A stretch of DNA of 64,000 bases from Pseudomonas mediterranea CFBP 5447. GTDB lineage: Bacteria > Pseudomonadota > Gammaproteobacteria > Pseudomonadales > Pseudomonadaceae. Both the position numbers and the translations under genes were made by a program. This document shows, piece by piece, positions 24,424 to 32,894 of the stretch. A model generated the notes under the pieces. It did no database searches. It had not been told where the DNA came from and saw only the letters and a program-made list of their open reading frames with translations. The DNA is taken from NCBI RefSeq assembly GCF_000774145.1, contig NZ_KN322986.1:434001-498000 (forward strand), written 5' to 3'. The stretch's first letter is position 1. Each line of letters begins with the position of its first letter.

Positions 24424-25395
24424 ATGAAACGCTCTCTATCCTCCGCTTCGCCAACCAACCGACCTCGCGCCTGGGGCGCCGTGGCCGCCCTGCTGTGCAG
24501 CCTGCTGCTGGCACCGGCCGCCGCATTCGCCGACGCACAGACGCCGGCCACGACCCCAGCCACCGCGCCGGCCGCCACCCAGGCGCCAGCCGAAGCCGCC
24601 GCCCCCGTGGCAACGCCAGCGGCCGGCGAACCGGTCCAGGCCGTGGCAACCGACGCCCCTGAGGTGCTCGAAGCCGACAACTCCCTGGGCATGGCCCACG
24701 ACCTGTCCCCATGGGGCATGTACCAGAACGCCGACATCATCGTGAAACTGGTGATGATTGGCCTGGCGATCGCTTCGATCATCACCTGGACCATCTGGAT
24801 CGCCAAAGGCTTCGAGCTGATGGGCGCCAAGCGTCGCTTGCGCGGTGAAATCGCGGCCCTGAAGAAAGCCACCACCCTCAAGGAAGCCAGCGCTACGGCG
24901 GCGAAGGAAGGCACCCTCGCCAACCTGCTGGTGCACGACGCGCTCGAAGAAATGCGCCTGTCGGCCAACAGCCGCGAGAAAGAAGGCATCAAGGAACGCG
25001 TGAGCTTCCGCCTCGAGCGCCTGGTGGCGGCCTGCGGTCGCAACATGAGCAGCGGCACCGGCGTCCTCGCCACCATCGGCTCCACGGCGCCGTTCGTGGG
25101 CCTGTTCGGCACCGTGTGGGGCATCATGAACAGCTTCATCGGCATCGCCAAGACCCAGACCACCAACCTCGCCGTCGTCGCCCCCGGCATCGCCGAAGCC
25201 TTGCTGGCAACCGCCCTCGGGCTGGTGGCGGCGATTCCTGCCGTGGTCATCTACAACGTGTTCGCCCGCTCCATCGCCGGCTACAAGGCCCAGGTGTCCG
25301 ACGCTTCGGCCGAGGTGCTGCTGCTGGTGAGCCGCGACCTTGACCACCAGCCGACCGAGCGCAACTCGCAACCGCACATGGTGAAAGTGGGGTAA
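24424..25395 (+). CDS. exbB: TonB-system proton channel protein ExbB
   Basis: A 323-residue inner-membrane protein, the MotA/TolQ/ExbB-type pentamer that uses proton motive force to energise TonB. A signal-like N-terminus is followed by an Ala/Pro-rich periplasmic extension (about 25-85), as in other Pseudomonas ExbB proteins. Three membrane segments follow: near 100-125 (IIVKLVMIGLAIASIITWTIW), near 215-240 (VLATIGSTAPFVGLFGTVWG), and near 255-280 (EALLATALGLVAAIPAVVIYN). The ATG at 24424 is chosen because it starts the signal sequence; an ATG 75 nt upstream adds unlikely residues. First gene of exbB-exbD-tonB. Confidence 0.95.
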   Translation: MKRSLSSASPTNRPRAWGAVAALLCSLLLAPAAAFADAQTPATTPATAPAATQAPAEAAAPVATPAAGEPVQAVATDAPEVLEADNSLGMAHDLSPWGMYQNADIIVKLVMIGLAIASIITWTIWIAKGFELMGAKRRLRGEIAALKKATTLKEASATAAKEGTLANLLVHDALEEMRLSANSREKEGIKERVSFRLERLVAACGRNMSSGTGVLATIGSTAPFVGLFGTVWGIMNSFIGIAKTQTTNLAVVAPGIAEALLATALGLVAAIPAVVIYNVFARSIAGYKAQVSDASAEVLLLVSRDLDHQPTERNSQPHMVKVG

Positions 25396-25401
25396 TCAGC
25401 C

Positions 25402-25830
25402 ATGGGCTTGCATTTGAAGGAAGGCGCAGACGACGATCTGGCCGAGAACCACGAAATCAACGTCACGCCGTTCATCGACGTGATGTTGGTGCTGTTGATC
25501 ATCTTCATGGTGGCCGCCCCGCTGGCGACCGTGGACATCAAGGTTGACCTCCCGGCGTCGACGGCCAAGCCATCGCCGCGGCCCGAGAAACCGGTGTTCC
25601 TCAGCGTCAAGGCCGACCAGCGCCTGTTCCTGGGGGAAGACGAGGTCAAGGCCGAAACCCTCGGTGCCACCCTCGACGCCAAGACCCAGGGCAAGAAGGA
25701 CACGACGATCTTCTTCCAGGCCGATAAGGGCGTAGACTACGGCGACCTGATGAGTGTGATGGACGCCCTGCGCGGCGCCGGCTACTTGAAGGTTGGCCTG
25801 GTCGGACTCGAGACGGCGCCGAAAAAATGA
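25402..25830 (+). CDS. exbD: TonB-system proton channel protein ExbD
   Basis: A 142-residue partner of ExbB. It has a short cytoplasmic N-terminus, one membrane helix (NVTPFIDVMLVLLIIFMVAAP, around residues 20-40) that carries the proton-conducting Asp, and a periplasmic C-terminal domain. The ATG is 6 nt after exbB, and its end overlaps tonB by 4 nt (ATGA), so the three genes are translationally linked. Confidence 0.96.
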   Translation: MGLHLKEGADDDLAENHEINVTPFIDVMLVLLIIFMVAAPLATVDIKVDLPASTAKPSPRPEKPVFLSVKADQRLFLGEDEVKAETLGATLDAKTQGKKDTTIFFQADKGVDYGDLMSVMDALRGAGYLKVGLVGLETAPKK

Positions 25831-26585
25831 TCACGACGCACCAAAAGCTGACGCGGTACGGCGCCAGTCTGGCCGTGGTGCTGGGCGTGCATGCGCTCGC
25901 CATTGCGCTGGCGCTGAACTGGACGTCGCACCCGCCGATCGAATTGCCGCCCCAGGCCATGATGGTCGAGCTGGCACCGCTGCCGGCACCGCCACCGCCG
26001 GCGCCGCCGAAAGTCGTCACGCCGCCGCGGCCGCCGGAGCCGGTTGAAGAACTGCCGTTGCCGAAACTCGCCGAAGCACCGAAGCCGGAAATCTCCGTGC
26101 CCAAGCCGGTCAAGCCCAAGCCGAAGCCTCAACCGCCCAAGCCCAAGCCCGTGGAAGAGAAAAAGCCCGAGCCGCCGAAGGAAGAGCCGTCGGAGAAGAA
26201 GCCGAGCGACACCCAGCCGACCCAGGCCCCGAGCGAGAAATCCGCGCAACCGGCCCCTGGCCCGTCGCCGGCGCAAATGGCGGCCAAGGCCAACTGGCAA
26301 GGCACGCTGCTGGCGCATCTGGCCAAGTACAAGAAGTACCCGATGCGGGCCCGGCAGATGAACAAGGAAGGCACCAACCGCCTGCGCTTCGTGGTGGATG
26401 CCGAAGGTAACGTGCTGTCGTTCAAGTTGGTGGACAGCGCCGGCACCGAGTCCCTGGACAAGGCCACCCTGGACATGATCCGCGACGCCCAGCCGCTGCC
26501 CAAGCCACCGGTCGACATGCTGACCAACGGCTCTGTCGAAATCGTGGCGCCGTTTGTGTACTCCATCGAGAAACGTCGGCGCTGA
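25827..26585 (+). CDS. tonB: energy transducer TonB
   Basis: A 252-residue protein that spans the periplasm to drive TonB-dependent outer-membrane receptors. One N-terminal membrane anchor (about 12-32, SLAVVLGVHALAIALALNW) is followed by a Pro/Lys/Glu-rich spacer (about 45-145, runs of PKP and EKKP). The C-terminal domain (about 160-252) has the family motif YPMRARQMNKEGTNRLRFVVD. It overlaps exbD by 4 nt. Confidence 0.95.
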   Translation: MITTHQKLTRYGASLAVVLGVHALAIALALNWTSHPPIELPPQAMMVELAPLPAPPPPAPPKVVTPPRPPEPVEELPLPKLAEAPKPEISVPKPVKPKPKPQPPKPKPVEEKKPEPPKEEPSEKKPSDTQPTQAPSEKSAQPAPGPSPAQMAAKANWQGTLLAHLAKYKKYPMRARQMNKEGTNRLRFVVDAEGNVLSFKLVDSAGTESLDKATLDMIRDAQPLPKPPVDMLTNGSVEIVAPFVYSIEKRRR

Positions 26586-26710
26586 TCGTTCCCACGCTCC
26601 GCGTGGGAATGCCTCAAGGGACGCTCCGCGTTCCAGCCTTGGCGCGCCGCAAGCAGGTGTGACGCAGAGCGTCACGGGCTGCGTTCCCACGCGGGAGCGT
26701 GGGAACGATC
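26584..26710. repeat. 127-bp element with perfect 15-bp terminal inverted repeats
   Basis: The ends GATCGTTCCCACGCT (26584-26598) and AGCGTGGGAACGATC (26696-26710) are exact inverted repeats. Inside are smaller palindromes (CCACGCTCCGCGTGG, GACGCAGAGCGTC). It starts inside the tonB stop codon. This is a common Pseudomonas intergenic repeat class different from the REPs; it has no coding capacity and looks MITE-like. Confidence 0.75.
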
Positions 26711-26829
26711 AGTTATCCAGCAACGACCGGACAGACATTAGGCAGTGTCACACCGCGCCCCCACTCTGATAACGTGCGTCTATCGATTGCAGCCGGTATG
26801 CTTGGCTCGCAACTTCACGGACGCTCGCC

Positions 26830-27750
26830 ATGACCCTCACAGAATTACGCTACATCGTGACCCTCGCCCAAGAGCAGCACTTTGGCCATGCGGCCGAGCG
26901 TTGCCATGTCAGCCAGCCGACGCTGTCGGTGGGGGTGAAAAAGCTGGAAGATGAACTCGGCGTGCTGATTTTCGAGCGCAGTAAGAGCGCCGTGCGCCTG
27001 ACGCCAGTGGGTGAAGGCATCGTGGCCCAGGCGCAGAAAGTGCTTGAGCAGGCCCAGGGCATCCGCGAACTGGCCCAGGCCGGCAAGAACCAGCTGACCG
27101 CTCCGTTGAAAGTCGGCGCCATCTACACCGTCGGCCCGTACCTGTTCCCGCACCTGATCCCGCAACTGCACCGGGTCGCCCCGCAGATGCCGTTGTACAT
27201 CGAAGAAAACTTCACCCACGTGCTGCGGGACAAGCTGCGCAACGGCGAGCTGGACGCGATCATCATCGCCCTGCCCTTCAACGAAGCCGACGTGCTGACC
27301 CTGCCGCTCTATGACGAGCCGTTCTACGTGTTGATGCCGGCCCAGCATCCCTGGACCCAGAAAAAGACCATCGACGCCGGCCTGCTCAACGACAAGAGCT
27401 TGCTGCTGCTCGGCGAGGGCCACTGTTTCCGTGACCAGGTGCTCGAAGCCTGCCCGACCCTGACCAAGGGCAGCGAAGGCGCCAAGCACACCACGGTGGA
27501 GTCCAGCTCCCTGGAAACCATCCGCCACATGGTCGCGTCGGGCCTGGGCATTTCGATCCTGCCGTTGTCCGCGGTGGACAGCCATCACTATGCCCCTGGG
27601 GTGATCGAAGTCCGTCCGATGACGGCGCCCGTGCCGTTCCGCACCGTTGCCATTGCCTGGCGCGCCAGCTTCCCGCGGCCCAAGGCCATCGAGATCCTCG
27701 CCGACTCGATCCGCCTGTGTTCCGTGGCCAAGCCGCCTTCGGCCAAGTAA
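26830..27750 (+). CDS. oxyR: hydrogen peroxide-sensing LysR-type regulator OxyR
   Basis: A 306-residue LysR-type transcription factor. The N-terminal helix-turn-helix (MTLTELRYIVTLAQEQHFGHAAERC, with SQPTLSVGVKKLE) binds DNA. The effector domain contains the redox pair in GEGHCFRDQVLEAC, with cysteines nine residues apart as in E. coli OxyR (199 and 208). Peroxide oxidises them to a disulfide and so activates katA, ahp and related genes. recG begins 9 nt after the stop, the oxyR-recG operon known from P. aeruginosa. Confidence 0.96.
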   Translation: MTLTELRYIVTLAQEQHFGHAAERCHVSQPTLSVGVKKLEDELGVLIFERSKSAVRLTPVGEGIVAQAQKVLEQAQGIRELAQAGKNQLTAPLKVGAIYTVGPYLFPHLIPQLHRVAPQMPLYIEENFTHVLRDKLRNGELDAIIIALPFNEADVLTLPLYDEPFYVLMPAQHPWTQKKTIDAGLLNDKSLLLLGEGHCFRDQVLEACPTLTKGSEGAKHTTVESSSLETIRHMVASGLGISILPLSAVDSHHYAPGVIEVRPMTAPVPFRTVAIAWRASFPRPKAIEILADSIRLCSVAKPPSAK

Positions 27751-27759
27751 GCCTCGGCC

Positions 27760-29835
27760 ATGACTGAGCTGTCCAAGGTACCGGTCACGACCCTCAAGGG
27801 TGTCGGTGAAGCCATGGCCGAGAAACTGGCCAAGGTCGGTCTGGAAAACCTCCAGGACGTGTTGTTCCACCTGCCGTTGCGTTACCAGGACCGCACCCGC
27901 GTGGTGCCCATCGGCCATTTGCGGCCGGGGCAGGACGCGGTGATCGAAGGCACCGTCAGTGGCGCCGACGTGGTCATGGGCCGCCGGCGCAGCCTGGTGG
28001 TGCGCCTGCAGGACGGCACCGGCGGGCTCAGCCTGCGCTTCTATCACTTCAGCAATGCGCAGAAGGAAGGCCTCAAGCGCGGCACCCGCGTGCGCTGCTA
28101 CGGCGAGGCGCGGCCCGGTGCGTCGGGGCTGGAGATCTATCACCCGGAATACCGCGCCATCACTGGCGACGAACCGCCGCCGGTGGACGAAACCCTGACC
28201 CCGGTCTATCCGCTCACCGAAGGCCTGACCCAGCAACGCCTGCGCCAGCTCTGCCAGCAGACCCTGACCCTGTTGGGCCCCAGCAGCCTGCCCGACTGGC
28301 TGCCCAAGGAACTGGCCCGGGACTATCAACTGGCGCCGCTGGCCGATGCGATCCGCTACCTGCACCATCCGCCGGCCGATGCCGATGTCGAGGAGCTGGC
28401 CCTCGGTCATCACTGGGCCCAGCACCGGCTGGCCTTCGAAGAACTGCTGACCCATCAACTGTCGCAACAACGCCTGCGTGAAAGCCTGCGTTCGCTGCGC
28501 GCTCCGGCCATGCCCAAGGCCCGGGATTTGCCGGCGCGCTACCTGGCCAACCTGGGCTTCACGCCCACTGGTGCCCAGCAACGGGTCGGCAACGAAATCG
28601 CCTACGACCTGAGCCAACCCGAGCCGATGCTGCGGCTGATCCAGGGCGACGTAGGCGCCGGCAAGACCGTGGTCGCCGCCCTCGCCGCGCTCCAGGCCCT
28701 GGAGGCCGGTTACCAGGTGGCGCTGATGGCGCCTACCGAGATCCTCGCCGAACAGCATTTCATCACCTTCCAGCGCTGGCTCGAACCCTTGGGCATCGAG
28801 GTCGCCTGGCTGGCCGGCAAGCTCAAGGGCAAGAACCGCACCGCCGCCCTGGCGCAGATCGCCGAAGGCGCGCCGATGGTGGTGGGCACCCATGCGCTGT
28901 TCCAGGACGAAGTGCAGTTCAAGAACCTGGCCCTGGTGATCATCGACGAACAGCACCGCTTCGGCGTGCAACAACGCCTGGCCCTGCGCCAGAAAGGCGT
29001 GGGCGGGCGCATGTGCCCGCATCAACTGATCATGACCGCCACGCCGATTCCGCGGACCCTGGCCATGAGCGCCTACGCCGACCTCGACACGTCGATTCTC
29101 GACGAACTGCCCCCCGGACGTACCCCGGTCAATACCGTGCTGGTCACCGACACCCGGCGGGTCGAAGTGATCGAACGGGTGCGCAGCGCCTGCGCCGAGG
29201 GGCGGCAGGCCTACTGGGTGTGCACGTTGATCGAGGAATCCGAAGAGCTGACCTGTCAGGCCGCGCAGAGCACCTATGAAGACCTCACCGCCGCCCTCGG
29301 TGAGTTGAAGGTCGGGTTGATCCACGGGCGCATGAAACCCGCCGAGAAGGCCGCCGTCATGGCTGAGTTCAAGGCCGGCGCCCTGCAATTGCTGGTCGCC
29401 ACCACGGTGATCGAAGTCGGTGTGGACGTGCCCAATGCCAGCCTGATGATCATCGAAAACCCCGAGCGCCTGGGCCTCGCGCAGCTGCACCAGCTACGCG
29501 GTCGGGTTGGCCGGGGCAGCGCCGCCAGTCATTGCGTGCTGCTGTATCACCCGCCGCTGTCGCAGATCGGCCGTCAGCGCCTGGGCATCATGCGTGAAAC
29601 CAATGACGGCTTCGTCATCGCCGAAAAAGACCTCGAATTGCGCGGCCCCGGTGAAATGCTCGGCACGCGCCAGACGGGTCTGCTTCAATTCAAGGTAGCC
29701 GACCTGATGCGCGACGCCGATCTGCTTCCTGCGGTACGCGACGCCGCCCAGGCTCTGCTGGAACGCTGGCCCGACCACGTCAGCCCACTGCTGGACCGCT
29801 GGCTGCGCCACGGGCAGCAATACGGCCAAGTGTGA
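27760..29835 (+). CDS. recG: ATP-dependent DNA helicase RecG
   Basis: A 691-residue superfamily 2 helicase that remodels stalled replication forks and branched DNA. An N-terminal wedge/OB domain (about 1-170; LPLRYQDRTRVVPIGHLRPG) is followed by motor domains with Walker A GDVGAGKTVVAAL near residue 300, the DEQH box in IIDEQHRFGVQQR near 395, and motif VI region QLRGRVGRGS near 580. The length is normal. It probably shares transcription with oxyR. Confidence 0.96.
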   Translation: MTELSKVPVTTLKGVGEAMAEKLAKVGLENLQDVLFHLPLRYQDRTRVVPIGHLRPGQDAVIEGTVSGADVVMGRRRSLVVRLQDGTGGLSLRFYHFSNAQKEGLKRGTRVRCYGEARPGASGLEIYHPEYRAITGDEPPPVDETLTPVYPLTEGLTQQRLRQLCQQTLTLLGPSSLPDWLPKELARDYQLAPLADAIRYLHHPPADADVEELALGHHWAQHRLAFEELLTHQLSQQRLRESLRSLRAPAMPKARDLPARYLANLGFTPTGAQQRVGNEIAYDLSQPEPMLRLIQGDVGAGKTVVAALAALQALEAGYQVALMAPTEILAEQHFITFQRWLEPLGIEVAWLAGKLKGKNRTAALAQIAEGAPMVVGTHALFQDEVQFKNLALVIIDEQHRFGVQQRLALRQKGVGGRMCPHQLIMTATPIPRTLAMSAYADLDTSILDELPPGRTPVNTVLVTDTRRVEVIERVRSACAEGRQAYWVCTLIEESEELTCQAAQSTYEDLTAALGELKVGLIHGRMKPAEKAAVMAEFKAGALQLLVATTVIEVGVDVPNASLMIIENPERLGLAQLHQLRGRVGRGSAASHCVLLYHPPLSQIGRQRLGIMRETNDGFVIAEKDLELRGPGEMLGTRQTGLLQFKVADLMRDADLLPAVRDAAQALLERWPDHVSPLLDRWLRHGQQYGQV

Positions 29836-29914
29836 GCACGCTCGCAGTTTCCGGGCGCACCTGCGTCAGCAAGCTGGTTATACTGCTGCACTTGTAGGAA
29901 AACGGATACAGACC

Positions 29915-31312
29915 ATGACTGAAGCTGCCCTCGCCCCCGAAATTCCGCACGCTCCGTCAGTGATTCGGCAGTTGCTCGAGAAATTAGGCATCGGCTTTGA
30001 CGAAGTGATCGAGCGACCGAGCCTGAACCCCGCCCGCAAGGTGCAGGCGGTTCTGCTGCACGACGCCGTCGGCGCGCTCATGGTGCTGTTTCCACAAAGC
30101 CAGCTGCTGGACCTCAACCGCCTGGCCGAACTCACCGGCCGCAAACTCACGGCGGTACCGACCGAACGCCTGGAGCGCATGCTCGGCAAACACAATCTGA
30201 GCCTGCTGCCCGGCCTGCCGGCACTGACCAGTTCGCCGTGCCTGTACGAAGAAAGCCTGCTGCGCGAGCCGAAGCTGCTGCTCCATTCGGGCGAGCCGGG
30301 GGTGCTGCTGGAAGTCACCAGCGAGGCCTTCAAGAGCATGCTCACCAAGGCCAGCGCCGCGACATTTGGCGAGCCCATCAGCAATATCACCCCCAACCTG
30401 GACCGCCCGCACGACGACCGCGCGGAAATCACCCAGGCTGTGCAGGCCTTCACCGCGCGCCGGATCCAGCAACGGCTGGAAGAAACCATCGAGATCCCGC
30501 CACTGGCGGAAACCGCGCAGAAAATCATCAAGCTGCGGGTCGACCCCGACGCCACCATCGATGACATCACCGGTGTCGTCGAAACCGACCCGGCCCTGGC
30601 CGCGCAGGTGGTGAGCTGGGCCGCGTCGCCCTACTACGCCTCGCCGGGCAAGATCCGTTCGGTGGAAGATGCCATCGTCCGGGTGCTGGGCTTCGACCTG
30701 GTGATCAACCTGGCGCTGGGCCTGGCCCTGGGCAAGACCCTGAGCCTGCCCAAGGACCACCCGCAACACGCCACACCGTACTGGCAGCAATCGATCTACA
30801 CCGCCGCCGTCATCGAAGGCCTGACCCGGGCCATGCCCCGTGCCCAGCGCCCGGAAGGTGGCCTGACGTACCTGTCCGGCCTGCTGCACAATTTCGGCTA
30901 CTTGCTGCTGGCCCACGTGTTCCCACCGCACTTTTCGTTGATCTGCCGCCACCTGGAGGTCAACCCGCACCTGTGTCACAGCTACGTGGAACAGCACCTG
31001 CTGGGCATCAGCCGCGAACAGATCGGCGCCTGGCTGATGCGCTACTGGGACATGCCCGACGAACTGGCCACCGCCCTGCGCTTCCAGCACGACCCGCACT
31101 ACGACGGCGAATACGCCGCCTACCCGAACCTGGTCTGCCTGGCCGTGCGCCTGCTGCGGGCCCGTAGCGTCGGCTCCGGCCCGGACGAAGAAATCCCCGA
31201 TGCGCTGCTCGAGCGTGTGGGCTTGACGCGGGAGAAGGCCAACGACGTGGTGAGTAAGGTGCTGGAGGCTGAAGTGTTGTTGCGGGAGTTGGCTTCGCAG
31301 TTTCATGGTTGA
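29915..31312 (+). CDS. YbaK-like domain fused to HDOD domain protein
   Basis: A 465-residue two-domain protein. The N-terminal part (about 10-150) looks like an aminoacyl-tRNA deacylase of the YbaK/ProX type (LEKLGIGFDEV, then KVQAVLLHDAVGALMVLFP and LNRLAELTGRKLTAV). The C-terminal part (about 190-400) is an HDOD domain, an HD-related fold used in bacterial signalling, with IEIPPLAETAQKIIKLR, VVETDPALAAQVVSWA and LTYLSGLLHNFGYLL. Metal ligands of true HD phosphodiesterases are mostly absent, as in other HDOD proteins. PAO1 has the same type of gene after recG. The role is unknown; signalling output is the best guess. Confidence 0.82.
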   Translation: MTEAALAPEIPHAPSVIRQLLEKLGIGFDEVIERPSLNPARKVQAVLLHDAVGALMVLFPQSQLLDLNRLAELTGRKLTAVPTERLERMLGKHNLSLLPGLPALTSSPCLYEESLLREPKLLLHSGEPGVLLEVTSEAFKSMLTKASAATFGEPISNITPNLDRPHDDRAEITQAVQAFTARRIQQRLEETIEIPPLAETAQKIIKLRVDPDATIDDITGVVETDPALAAQVVSWAASPYYASPGKIRSVEDAIVRVLGFDLVINLALGLALGKTLSLPKDHPQHATPYWQQSIYTAAVIEGLTRAMPRAQRPEGGLTYLSGLLHNFGYLLLAHVFPPHFSLICRHLEVNPHLCHSYVEQHLLGISREQIGAWLMRYWDMPDELATALRFQHDPHYDGEYAAYPNLVCLAVRLLRARSVGSGPDEEIPDALLERVGLTREKANDVVSKVLEAEVLLRELASQFHG

Positions 31313-31343
31313 AGACTACGCCGGGTCACTGCGTCACCAAGCT

Positions 31344-31377
31344 TTTGTGGCGAGGGAGCTTGTTCCCTCGCCACAAA
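31344..31377. repeat. short palindrome of the TGGCGAGGGAGC repeat class
   Basis: TTTGTGGCGAGGGAGC and GTTCCCTCGCCACAAA form a nearly perfect 34-nt palindrome. It is the half-size version of the elements at 42953 and 56897. It could act as a transcription barrier between convergent genes. Confidence 0.8.
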
Positions 31378-31402
31378 TATTGACCTGCTTTTTCCTCGTG
31401 GC

Positions 31403-32767
31403 TCAAGCCAGATAGCGAATCACCCAACCACCCGCTATGCCAGGCGCGAAATCCGTTTCTACCCAATTTAATCCGCACTCAATGATCCGCCCGTCTGCCA
31501 TCATGGTCATGTCCTGCATACTTTCAAACGTCACTTCTTCGTCGAAAACAGTAAAACCGTTGCCGTTGAACGTCGGATCCAGGGAGCCGTCAGGAAGAAG
31601 GCGCGCAGTCAGCACCTTCGCGTCTTCGGTGGCGAACCCGTTGCCGGTAGTTCCGGAGGCGATGATCGAACCATCCGCCAGCAATACACAACGCCACCAT
31701 TCCATGCCTTGAGGCACTAACCTGGAGAACAATGGCTGTCCGCGGTTGAAGTTGAAATCGAAGAAACCACCCTCGGTTAGAACGAACATCATTCCATTGC
31801 GAGCACCATCGCGCATCGCGTCGCCTGCCGCAACAATGCTGCCGTCAGCCTCTCTTATTTCAATAGTCCTCAAGTGACTACCGATAGCGTTGCGAACGGT
31901 CACTGTCCCGCCATTGAAGCTTCTATCGAGGCGCCCCATGGCGTCGAAACGCGTCACATACACCCCTCCGCCATTCTGATCGCCTAAATAAAAAAGACCA
32001 CCGACCAGCACCTTGCCATCCATCTGGACGGCTACAGATTCGGTAAAGTTGTGCCGATAATCAATGCCTTCGAGTTCGATAATCGCAAAGCCTAGCTCGT
32101 TGAACGTGTAGTCGTTTGAACCATCGGAGTTAAGACGCAGCACAATCCCTTTTATCTGGCCAGATTTGGTTGTAACTACGTGGGTTAAAAAGATCTTTCC
32201 ATTCAATTGCTGTAGCGCCGTGGCTCCTTTATTACCCGAGGCTCGTGGCGCCCCCGTGGAGGAATCTTCGTCACTCGATTCAAGTGCCTCCCCGTCTAGC
32301 CCGACATAGCGGGGATTACCCATGGTGGCGTAAGGAACCAGGCGCACGCCTTTTTCCCCGAAGGATTCATCCAACTGCCAATCCTCACGATAGCGCACGA
32401 GATAGAGGCCCGAATTGGGGGACTTGCTGTACGAGCCCATGACCAGCCAGCCGCCATCGCTCAGTCTGTAGATGTTCCTGACATCCTGCCTGGCATCTTC
32501 CATGCCTATACGAATCTCAACGAGACCAGATCCGTTTCCACCAAAGTCAGTGTCGAGCGAACCATTCTCATTCAGTCTCGCTATCACGGTAGGGCTGCCA
32601 AGTCCTCCTGACAACTCCAGGCTGAGGAGTATTTGTTTATTGGGTAACGTCAGAATGGCTTGCGTATAGAAGCCAGATATTTCGGGTATCGGGAACTTCA
32701 ATACCCCCTCATCGGCAAAACTCGGATCCAGAGTGCCTGCTGTTGCGGTGTGCGTTGGTTGAGTCAT
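31403..32767 (-). CDS. delta-60 repeat protein (copy 2)
   Basis: A 454-residue protein built from delta-60 repeats, each about 55-60 residues long, with the pattern GxLDxSFxxxGxxxxx near its start (GTLDPSFADEGVL, GSLDTDFGGNG, WQLDESFGEKGVRL, GRLDRSFNGG, GSLDPTFNGNGFTVFDE). These fold as beta-propeller-like blades. No signal peptide is evident. It is closely related to the downstream-lying paralogue at 32895-34229, sharing blocks such as GGFFDFNFNRGQPLFSRLVPQG. An AGGAG site precedes the ATG. The gene lies in an accessory segment; function unknown, secretion or surface role possible. Confidence 0.78.
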   Translation of the reverse strand: MTQPTHTATAGTLDPSFADEGVLKFPIPEISGFYTQAILTLPNKQILLSLELSGGLGSPTVIARLNENGSLDTDFGGNGSGLVEIRIGMEDARQDVRNIYRLSDGGWLVMGSYSKSPNSGLYLVRYREDWQLDESFGEKGVRLVPYATMGNPRYVGLDGEALESSDEDSSTGAPRASGNKGATALQQLNGKIFLTHVVTTKSGQIKGIVLRLNSDGSNDYTFNELGFAIIELEGIDYRHNFTESVAVQMDGKVLVGGLFYLGDQNGGGVYVTRFDAMGRLDRSFNGGTVTVRNAIGSHLRTIEIREADGSIVAAGDAMRDGARNGMMFVLTEGGFFDFNFNRGQPLFSRLVPQGMEWWRCVLLADGSIIASGTTGNGFATEDAKVLTARLLPDGSLDPTFNGNGFTVFDEEVTFESMQDMTMMADGRIIECGLNWVETDFAPGIAGGWVIRYLA

Positions 32768-32870
32768 GGCTCGCGCTCCTGAGATGTTTACCTCTTCATG
32801 GAGCGCTCAAACAGACCTGTTCGCACCTGTCAGGAATGACAGTTCAGATGACTGTTTGGCAATAAAGCAC
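32768..32870 (-). promoter_or_regulatory. leader of delta-60 copy 2 with conserved hairpin
   Basis: It contains CTGTCA-TTCC-TGACAG in transcript sense (32842-32827), a perfect 6-bp stem, followed by a segment similar to the one before the second delta-60 gene (GAGCGCTCCATGAAG). It may be a promoter-proximal operator or an RNA element common to the two genes. Confidence 0.5.
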
Positions 32871-32894
32871 AGGCCTGTTAGGCCACGCGATCAC

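Noticed and set aside
26845..29490. 881-codon open frame on the minus strand across oxyR and recG
   Set aside because: It is the antisense shadow of two well-conserved genes in GC-rich DNA; composition (His, Gln, Gly-rich) is not protein-like and there is no ribosome site.
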